Source: an uncultured Clostridia bacterium (GTDB lineage Bacteria; Bacillota; Clostridia; Christensenellales; Borkfalkiaceae). Taken from it: a stretch of 64,000 nucleotides of DNA. Positions 56,876 through 64,000 of the stretch are shown here, piece after piece (position 1 is the first letter of the stretch; every line of letters begins with the position of its first letter). The position numbers and the translations under genes were made by a program. The stretch covers positions 1 through 64,000 of the forward strand of contig CANRAD010000006.1 of the NCBI GenBank assembly GCA_947628505.1. The letters run 5' to 3'. Below the pieces are notes generated by a model. It did not search any database. It had not been told where the DNA came from and saw only the letters and a program-made list of their open reading frames with translations.

Positions 56876-57265
56876 ATGACGGAAGTATCTGCGGCAATAA
56901 TAGAAAGAGACGGAAAATTTCTCGTATGCAGACGCCCCGCGCATAAATCCCGGCCCATGATGTGGGAATTCGCGGGAGGAAAGCGTGAGCAGGGCGAGAC
57001 GGGAGAGCAAGCGCTTGAAAGGGAATGTGCGGAGGAACTCGGCGTGAAGATAAAGGCGGGCGAAGCGTTCGCGCGCAGCGTTTATTCGTATGAGGATATC
57101 GACGTATCGATAACCTTTTACAGAGCGGAAATCGTAAGCGGCGAGCCCCGACGTCTGGAACACGCGGAACTCAGATGGGTTTCTCCGTCGGAGATGAAAA
57201 ATCTGGACTTTTGCCCGGCGGACGAGTCTGTTACGCAACTGCTCGCCGAAGAGGAAGGGGAATAA
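56876..57265 (+). CDS. NUDIX hydrolase (MutT-like)
   Basis: Nudix box GGKREQGETGEQALERECAEELGV. Confidence 0.93.
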   Translation: MTEVSAAIIERDGKFLVCRRPAHKSRPMMWEFAGGKREQGETGEQALERECAEELGVKIKAGEAFARSVYSYEDIDVSITFYRAEIVSGEPRRLEHAELRWVSPSEMKNLDFCPADESVTQLLAEEEGE

Positions 57266-57389
57266 AAGGCCGTAAAAGGGCTTGAAATTATGAAATTATG
57301 CCCGCCGCGCAAGTGTAACCTCAAAAAACTTTACTTTTCCGGCCGGGATATGTTATTATTGATTTGCGGTAATTTGCGCGCATAGTGTT

Positions 57390-58388
57390 ATGGAAAACAG
57401 AAAAATTCTCTATTCGGCCATTCAGCCGACAAACAACCTTACGATAGGCAACTATATCGGCGCCATTAAAAATTGGCTCGATTTGCAGGAACAATACGAT
57501 TGTTATTTCGCTATCGCAAACATGCACGCCATAACGGTGAGGCAGAACCCCGCCGAGCTCAGACAAAGAACTCTGGCTTTGCTCGCGCTGTATATCGCAT
57601 GCGGAATAGATCCCGAAAAGTGCGTTTTGTATCTCCAATCGCACGTGAGCGCGCACGCCGAGCTCTGCTGGGTGCTCAACACATTCACCTATGTCGGCGA
57701 GATGGAGAGAATGACGCAGTTCAAGGACAAGAGCCTCAGGCACGCCGACAACATAAATATGGGGCTCATGGATTACCCCGTTCTGATGGCGGCGGATATT
57801 CTTTTATACGGGGCGGAATACGTGCCCGTCGGCGAGGATCAGCGCCAGCATCTCGAAATAGCGAGAGATATAGCCCAGCGCTTCAACAACGCGCTTTCGC
57901 CCACTTTCACCGTTCCCGAAGGGCTATATATGAAAGTGGGGGCGAAGATAAACGATTTGCAGGATCCCTCCAAAAAGATGTCGAAATCGGCGGAAAATCC
58001 CAACGGTTCCGTCTTTCTCACCGACGACAAGGATACTATCATAAGAAAATTCAAGAGGGCGGTAACCGACAGCGGCTCGGAGATAAGATACGATCCGCAG
58101 AACAAGCCCGGCATTTCCAATCTGCTCGCCATATATTCCGCTTTCGGCGGAAAAACGGTGGAAGAGGCGGAGAGGTATTTCGCCGGAACGGGCTACGGCG
58201 ATTTCAAACTTGCCGTGGGCGAGGCGGTGGCCGACCGCATATGCCCGGTGCAGGCCGAACAGGCGCGTATTCTCGCAGACAGAGAATATCTCGACGGCGT
58301 TTTGAAATCGGGCGCGGAACGGGCGGCGCGCAAGGCCGGCAAAACGCTCTCGAAAGTGTATAAAAAAATAGGCTTTTACCAAATATAA
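57390..58388 (+). CDS. trpS: Tryptophanyl-tRNA synthetase
   Basis: IQPTNNLTIGNYIGA, KMSKSAENPNG. Confidence 0.97.
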   Translation: MENRKILYSAIQPTNNLTIGNYIGAIKNWLDLQEQYDCYFAIANMHAITVRQNPAELRQRTLALLALYIACGIDPEKCVLYLQSHVSAHAELCWVLNTFTYVGEMERMTQFKDKSLRHADNINMGLMDYPVLMAADILLYGAEYVPVGEDQRQHLEIARDIAQRFNNALSPTFTVPEGLYMKVGAKINDLQDPSKKMSKSAENPNGSVFLTDDKDTIIRKFKRAVTDSGSEIRYDPQNKPGISNLLAIYSAFGGKTVEEAERYFAGTGYGDFKLAVGEAVADRICPVQAEQARILADREYLDGVLKSGAERAARKAGKTLSKVYKKIGFYQI

Positions 58389-58403
58389 AGACGGATACAG
58401 ACG

Positions 58404-59288
58404 ATGTTCGGATATATAAATCCCGACGCTCCATATCTTTTCAAAAAGGACGAAGTGCTCTATAAGTCGCTCTATTGCGGACTTTGCAAGGCAATAGGCA
58501 AAGGCTGCGGTCAAATGGCGCGCACGGCGCTTACCTACGATATGGCGTTCATATCGGCGCTCGTTCATAATATCCTCGGCGAGGACGTAAAAATAGAAAA
58601 GAAAAGATGCGCCGTCCATTGGATAAAAAAGCGCCACGTTGCGCTCCCCGACGACACCTCCGTGGCGCTCGGATACGCAAATACGGCGCTCGCATATTAT
58701 AAGCTGTGCGACGACAAGGCGGACGGCGAGGCGAGAGGCGCGTTGAGGCATATATACAAAAAGGGCTTCAAACGCGCGCGCAAAGCGCGGCCGGATATTG
58801 TCGGAACAATAGAAAAATATTCGGATATGCAGGCCGAAACGGAAAAATCGGGCTGCGCCGTGCCGGATATGGCTGCCGAACCTACGGCGCTCATGCTGAG
58901 CGGACTTTCGGATTTGTTTTTAAAGGACGCGGCCACCGGGGATACGCGCGGGCTTTTTTATGCGATCGGCAAGTGGGTGTATCTCGTCGACGCGTTGGAC
59001 GACTACGACGAAGACGTGAAAAAAGGCAGATACAACGTATTGTACAATATGACCGGCCGAAAGACGAAAAAAGAAGCGCTCGAAGTCGCCGGCGAAGAAC
59101 TCAAATTCATATTCGATATGCTGTTCGCAGACATGAGGCGAAATTTGAGCGGCATATCGTTTAAATTCAATCACGATTTGACGGACAACATAATCTTACG
59201 CGGAATACCGCTCAAAACGCAGACGATATTCTACGGCGATTGCGGCAAAAAAAGTAAAGGAGCCGACGATGAACAGAAAAAATCTTGA
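58404..59288 (+). CDS. DUF5685 family protein
   Basis: MFGYINPDAPYLFKKDEVLYKSLYCGLCKAIGK...GKWVYLVDALDDYDEDVKKGRYN. Confidence 0.8.
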   Translation: MFGYINPDAPYLFKKDEVLYKSLYCGLCKAIGKGCGQMARTALTYDMAFISALVHNILGEDVKIEKKRCAVHWIKKRHVALPDDTSVALGYANTALAYYKLCDDKADGEARGALRHIYKKGFKRARKARPDIVGTIEKYSDMQAETEKSGCAVPDMAAEPTALMLSGLSDLFLKDAATGDTRGLFYAIGKWVYLVDALDDYDEDVKKGRYNVLYNMTGRKTKKEALEVAGEELKFIFDMLFADMRRNLSGISFKFNHDLTDNIILRGIPLKTQTIFYGDCGKKSKGADDEQKKS

Positions 59289-59886
59289 AATATTGGGACT
59301 TTCCGAGGGGGCCACTCCGGAGGAAATCAAAAACGCCTATGAAAAGTTGCGCGAAAAATACCTCGAAGACAGGTTTCTCGACGGCGAAGAGGGCAACGAA
59401 GCGGCGAAAAATCTTTCCAGAATAGAAACGGCTTATCAGGAACTTCTGAACGAGATAAGCGAGAACGCAACGGCGGAGGACGGCGGAGAATCTTTTGCGA
59501 AAGTCGAAGAAAAACTCAGAGCGGGCGACATTCAGGAGGCCCAGAGGCTCCTCGACGCGTTCAACGAGCGCAACGGACAGTGGCACTATCTGCAAAGCGT
59601 TATTTTCTACCGCAAGAATTGGATAAACGAAAGCAAGAAGCAACTCGAAATAGCCATCCAGCTCGAACCGGACAACGAAAAATACAAAGAGAGTTACAGA
59701 AAACTCAACGAAAGGCTCAATTACGACGCGAACAACGCCCCCAAAAGGGACGAAAGCGCCTATCGCGGGCAGACTATGGAGCGTCAACCGAGCGACCAGA
59801 TGGGCGATAACGTGTGCATGAACTGTATAGATTGTTGCAGCACGTATCTTTGCATGTACTGTCTTTGCGACAGCTGTTGTCGCTGA
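59269..59886 (+). CDS. J-domain-like protein with Cys-rich C-terminal tail
   Basis: N-terminal LEILGLSEGATPEEIKNAYEKLREKYLED...; C-terminal CMNCIDCCSTYLCMYCLCDSCCR; canonical HPD absent. Confidence 0.75.
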   Translation: MNRKNLEILGLSEGATPEEIKNAYEKLREKYLEDRFLDGEEGNEAAKNLSRIETAYQELLNEISENATAEDGGESFAKVEEKLRAGDIQEAQRLLDAFNERNGQWHYLQSVIFYRKNWINESKKQLEIAIQLEPDNEKYKESYRKLNERLNYDANNAPKRDESAYRGQTMERQPSDQMGDNVCMNCIDCCSTYLCMYCLCDSCCR

Positions 59887-59891
59887 AATAT

Positions 59892-60443
59892 ATGAAAAAA
59901 AACAGAAAAGCATACGAAGCGGCGCTCTCTGCCGTGGCATGTTCCGTGGCCGTGGCGTTTCTGTGGTTGGGGATTTTGAGCGGAGTTCTCACCGCCCTCG
60001 GTTATTTCGTGGGAGTAATCGCGCTTATGATGCCGCTTTCCGAAAAATTTTATCTCGGCGGGTTTCTCGCCTATGTCGGCACGTGTATTCTGACGTTATT
60101 GCTGGGCGCCGTCGCGCAGTTTTGGGATCTCGTGCCTTTTATAATGTTTTTCGGACTGCATCCGCTTGCGAACAGTCTGCAACGCAAATACAAAATCAAC
60201 GGGATTTTGGCCTTCATAATAAAAGCGATATGGTTCGACTGCACGCTGATAGCCGGATATTTCCTTGTTTTCGGCGGTATTCTCGGCGGCAAAAATCTGC
60301 CGGCGGAATTTTACGAAATAGTCAATAAATACATATATCTGTTCATTTTCACCCTTGGCACGGCGGCTTTCGCGCTGTACGACTTCCTCATTTTCAGATG
60401 TCAGGCGATAATGGACAGATTGGTTTACAGGATAACGCGATGA
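59892..60443 (+). CDS. Conserved membrane protein
   Basis: Multiple TM segments. Confidence 0.75.
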   Translation: MKKNRKAYEAALSAVACSVAVAFLWLGILSGVLTALGYFVGVIALMMPLSEKFYLGGFLAYVGTCILTLLLGAVAQFWDLVPFIMFFGLHPLANSLQRKYKINGILAFIIKAIWFDCTLIAGYFLVFGGILGGKNLPAEFYEIVNKYIYLFIFTLGTAAFALYDFLIFRCQAIMDRLVYRITR

Positions 60444-61834
60444 GCATAGAAAAAAACGACGTTCTCGAAGGCGTCGCCGAGGCCTACGGAACGGATGGAG
60501 AAGGAATAATAAAATGCGGGGGCACAACGTTTTTTGTGCCTTTTTGCATACCGGGCGAAAGAGTGCGGTTTTCGGCGGTTTCCGTTAAGGGAAAGGCGGC
60601 CTACGGCAAAGCTGCGGAAATTCTCTCGCCCTCGCCGCACAGGGTGAGCGCCCCTTGCCCCGCGTTCGGCAAATGCGGAGGCTGCGTTCTCCAACACATG
60701 GATTACGGCGAGCAGTTGAGGTTCAAAAGGGAGCTCGTGCAAAACACGCTCAGCAAATTGGGCGGGATATATGCGCCCGTCGACGAAGTCGTGTCGTGCG
60801 CGTTGCCGTATCGCTACCGCAACAAGCTCGCGTTGCCGATAGGCGTCGACCGCTTCGGCAACACCGTCGTCGGATTCTTTGCGCCGAGAAGTCATAGGAT
60901 TGTTCCCATAGCCGACTGCCTCATTCAGGCGCCGTGGGTAAAGAAGATTATTTCCGCGATAACGGCGTATATCGGCGCGAGCGGGCTCAAAGGTTACGAT
61001 TCTTTGAAGTGCACGGGCGAACTGAGACAAATAGTCGTGCGCGAGGTGGGCGGCAAATATATAATCGCGCTCGTCGCCGCGCGCAACGTCGACGTAAGTT
61101 TTCTCGAAGACAGGCTCGCGGAAGATTTCGGGGATTTTACGCTGCTTCTCAACATAAACAACTCGGATGGCAACGCCGTTTTTTCGGATAAGTGGCGGAT
61201 ATGCTGCGGCGAGGGCTTTTTCGAATCGGAAGAGAACGGCATAAAATACGCCGCGGGCGCGAATACCTTTCTGCAAGTCAATAACGACGTGCGCTCCAAA
61301 CTGTATGCGCGCGTACTCGAAGAGGCGGAGGGCGAGGCGGCCATAGACCTTTACAGCGGAGGGGGAATGCTCACCGCCATGCTCGCTTTGAAGTGCGGGA
61401 AGGCATACGGCGTCGAAGTCGTTCCAGAAGCCTCGCGTTGCGCCGAGGAGCTGAAAGAAAAGAACGGGCTGAACGGGCGAATGATAAACATATGCGGAAA
61501 AGTCGAGGATAAACTTGCGGAAGCCCTCTATGAAACGCGCGATAAGAGCAGGGTGATAGTTTGCGATCCGCCGAGAAAGGGAATGGAGCGCAGAGTTGTG
61601 GAGGCGGTGCGGGATTCCGGGGTGAAGAAGATAATTCTCGTCTCGTGCAACCCGGCCACGCTCGCAAGAGATCTCGGCGTTCTTACGGGCGCTTTGCGCG
61701 CGGACGAAAAGGGCGCGCTCGTTCGCGTCGGAGATATGTCGGCATCGCCCTACGTCATAACTTCGATAACGCCGTTCGATATGTTCCCGCAAACCCGCCA
61801 CGTCGAAACGCTGGTAGTGCTACAACGCAAATAG
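60440..61834 (+). CDS. rlmD: 23S rRNA (uracil-C5)-methyltransferase, RlmD/TrmA family
   Basis: N-terminal TRAM-like, CGGCVLQHMDYGEQLRFKRELV, DLYSGGGMLT, DPPRKGMERRV, VSCNPATLARDL. Confidence 0.93.
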   Translation: MSIEKNDVLEGVAEAYGTDGEGIIKCGGTTFFVPFCIPGERVRFSAVSVKGKAAYGKAAEILSPSPHRVSAPCPAFGKCGGCVLQHMDYGEQLRFKRELVQNTLSKLGGIYAPVDEVVSCALPYRYRNKLALPIGVDRFGNTVVGFFAPRSHRIVPIADCLIQAPWVKKIISAITAYIGASGLKGYDSLKCTGELRQIVVREVGGKYIIALVAARNVDVSFLEDRLAEDFGDFTLLLNINNSDGNAVFSDKWRICCGEGFFESEENGIKYAAGANTFLQVNNDVRSKLYARVLEEAEGEAAIDLYSGGGMLTAMLALKCGKAYGVEVVPEASRCAEELKEKNGLNGRMINICGKVEDKLAEALYETRDKSRVIVCDPPRKGMERRVVEAVRDSGVKKIILVSCNPATLARDLGVLTGALRADEKGALVRVGDMSASPYVITSITPFDMFPQTRHVETLVVLQRK

Positions 61835-61997
61835 GGCAAAGTTACACTAAAATCGTCAATTTTTCAATGTTTTCGCCCCATTTTGTGTTCACCGCCGATG
61901 AGCACAACTTCAAGCAAAAAATACTAAAGAACTACCGCACGGTAAAAATCCTAATCCAACTCGACTGTGGGAACACAGTTTAATAAAAGATTATATG

Positions 61998-62028
61998 ATA
62001 AAAAGCGCCTTTTAAAAGGTGCTTTTTG
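61998..62028 (+). terminator. Terminator
   Basis: AAAAAGCGCCTTT-TA-AAAGGTGCTTTTT. Confidence 0.8.
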
Positions 62029-62138
62029 TATAACTATGTAACATTTTGTTAGTTCAATTCGTCTAAATATTTAATTGCATAAGCAATTTTGTGCAATCAA
62101 ATATATTTAAGAAATGTGCAAAAGAGGGATGATGAACT

Positions 62139-64000
62139 ATGATGAAAAACGAAAAAAATATATATGTAAACAATACTAAAAAGTTATGGAAAGAAATTAA
62201 AAAACGTGCAAATTTTGAGGATAGTGATTATGACAAGACATTACTCAAAGACTTAAAAAATAATCTTAATATTGATGAAAATGGGGAATTTGAAACGGAA
62301 ATTGAATCAATTCAGATAGAAACATTTCTTGACGCACTGCTTTCTGCCGTTGAACCATTTTCGTTGATGATGTCCGACCTTCTTGAACTTTTTGAGCGTG
62401 TAGGCGCACAAAAAGGAGATAATAATCTACAGATCGAAATTGATTTCGGCAAGCTGAAAAACAAATTCCGTTTTGATATAAATAATTTCAGACAGAGCGT
62501 TGAAAAGTTTGAAAAAACTTATAACGCCCGTATACGTGAAAATAAGATTAAAAATCCTTTTAAAATGTCGGATATATTTGGATATAGAGTTTATTCAGAG
62601 AATGAATTTATTTCAAAGGGATTTGATAAAATTGCCGAATGGATTAGATTTTATAATGACGAAAAATGGGTTTACTGGTTTCCGCGTCAGCCATACAGCG
62701 GCATTAAAAAGCTTGATGAGCTGATCCGTATCTTCTGGGAGCTTATTTCACACACGTATTTTCGTATTGGAAAGGCATGTAATTTTGAAGGTAGTAGGAG
62801 GCAGGGGGTCGGCAGATTATTGAATAAAATTAATTCTGATGGTATAACAGATTCAATGCTGTGTGCAGAAAGTGATTGTATCATTCGCAGTATGGTCATT
62901 GGAATAACGCAAAAAATAATAGAAATAAAGTTGCCGCAATTTGAAGCAAAAATGGAGGCGGAAGAATTAACGCAGAAAATCAAAAGCTATTTAAATTCTT
63001 TAGATATACAATATTATTCTGTAAAGCAAAAAAAAGAATTGATTTTTGATTTGTTTAATTTGCCGGTATGGAATCATCGGTATGAATTGTATTCGGCGTG
63101 GGTGTTTACGCTTATAGTAAAAGCATTTGGGGATTGTAAACTTGATTTTCATTTAAAAGACGGAGTGCTTTCGTTTTCCTTTGGCGGCTCACATCTTGCA
63201 ACCTGTAAATCAACATTCCCCGAGCTTGAAATTTATGCCGAACTAAAAACTAAGGCGATTGCAAATTTGATAAGTAAAAAGCGAAAGGATAACATACAGC
63301 CTGATTACAGTATTGCATTTAATCCTGTGAACGAGCCAAACAATTCAGTTGCGGTAATTGAATGTAAGCAGTACAAAAAAAGCAGTGTATCCAATTTTTC
63401 AGAGGCGGTTATTGATTATGCAAATAATAGACCGGACGCAAAAATTTTTCTCGTTAATTACGGTAATATTTCAAAAAGAGTAAATAGCCGAATTTGTAAA
63501 CAAGTTTCAAACGGAAGATATAATTTAGTCGAATATGTCAAACCTCAGAGTGCGGAGGCTAACGGCTTTGTTTATGAGCTGAAAGAGGTTATTGAAAAAT
63601 ATCTTAATAGATTTATTGCGCCTTGCACAATAAGTCTTAAATGGGGGAATAAACCATCGGATTTGGATCTTGAATTGTTATTCACAAACGATTCAAGTTC
63701 AATTAGAGTTAATTATCAAAATACCGGTAATCAAGCATCGGAGCCATATGCTGTGCTTGACCATGACGACAGGGATGGAAATGGAAACGAGACAATAACG
63801 GTGTATCAATGGGCAGAAGGTCAATACGATATATATGTAAATAATTATTCCGGTGAAAAAACGTTAGACGGGAATATTGAGTTGACTATTTCCTCAGCGA
63901 CGTTTGAAAAAGTTTTAAAACTTTGCCTGCCTTTTACCAAAGAATATTGCTGGCACGTGCTGAAAATTAATAACGGATTCATTGAAATGGTTGACAAAAT
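62139..64000 (+). CDS. Large accessory/defence-like protein, partial (runs off window): PD-(D/E)XK-like motif plus DUF2135-like beta domain
   Basis: Continuous frame of >620 codons from ATG 62139 (SD-like GAGGG at 62124-62128); PDYSIAFNPVNEPNNSVAVIECKQYKK; LKWGNKPSDLDLELLF...LDHDDRDGNGNETITVYQWAEGQYDIYVNNYSG. Not in the ORF track because it is open at the right edge. Confidence 0.75.
   Translation, partial: MMKNEKNIYVNNTKKLWKEIKKRANFEDSDYDKTLLKDLKNNLNIDENGEFETEIESIQIETFLDALLSAVEPFSLMMSDLLELFERVGAQKGDNNLQIEIDFGKLKNKFRFDINNFRQSVEKFEKTYNARIRENKIKNPFKMSDIFGYRVYSENEFISKGFDKIAEWIRFYNDEKWVYWFPRQPYSGIKKLDELIRIFWELISHTYFRIGKACNFEGSRRQGVGRLLNKINSDGITDSMLCAESDCIIRSMVIGITQKIIEIKLPQFEAKMEAEELTQKIKSYLNSLDIQYYSVKQKKELIFDLFNLPVWNHRYELYSAWVFTLIVKAFGDCKLDFHLKDGVLSFSFGGSHLATCKSTFPELEIYAELKTKAIANLISKKRKDNIQPDYSIAFNPVNEPNNSVAVIECKQYKKSSVSNFSEAVIDYANNRPDAKIFLVNYGNISKRVNSRICKQVSNGRYNLVEYVKPQSAEANGFVYELKEVIEKYLNRFIAPCTISLKWGNKPSDLDLELLFTNDSSSIRVNYQNTGNQASEPYAVLDHDDRDGNGNETITVYQWAEGQYDIYVNNYSGEKTLDGNIELTISSATFEKVLKLCLPFTKEYCWHVLKINNGFIEMVDK

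Noticed and set aside
57266-57390. T-box riboswitch upstream of trpS
   Set aside because: Leader too short and no T-box consensus recognised.
61840-62000. tRNA remnant or att site in the rlmD downstream region
   Set aside because: Short hairpin ACTGTG-GGAA-CACAGT noted, but no cloverleaf or direct repeat recognised.
62500-62724. 74-aa ORF listed in the track
   Set aside because: Out of frame within the much larger continuous CDS starting at 62139, which contains recognisable domains.

Overview
The window is a gene-dense, Firmicutes/Clostridia-like chromosomal segment; organism not determined. Housekeeping content includes GTP-type PEPCK, greA-lysS, a yaaO/tmk/holB/ricT/trmN6/rsmI cluster, mnmA, tRNA-Arg(CCG), feoA-feoA-feoB, a MarR-ABC exporter, an NADH-linked [FeFe]-hydrogenase (hydC/B/A-like), rplU-rpmA, ruvX, addBA, rubrerythrin, nadB-nadC-niaR, a CDF transporter, trpS and rlmD. 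Best candidates for an undescribed system: (1) A compact restriction-modification-like island at 15.0-19.0 kb, just downstream of tRNA-Arg. It pairs a PD-(D/E)XK nuclease with a tRNA-guanine-transglycosylase (TGT/DpdA-like) family protein. Convergent to them is an XRE regulator plus two beta-class DNA methyltransferases, behind a near-perfect palindromic operator. (2) An AT-rich accessory segment from about 61.84 kb to the window end. It carries a >620-codon open-ended CDS missing from the ORF track, with a PD-(D/E)XK-like motif and a DUF2135-like beta domain. (3) Two divergent XRE/lipoprotein modules with repeated palindromic operators. (4) Six genes whose ATG lies exactly 6 nt after a consensus-like -10 box, suggesting recurrent leaderless transcripts. 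Two small genes under 60 aa that the ORF track omits (a 2[4Fe-4S] ferredoxin and a FeoB-associated Cys-rich protein) were found by reading the sequence. All family calls come from motif recognition without database searches.
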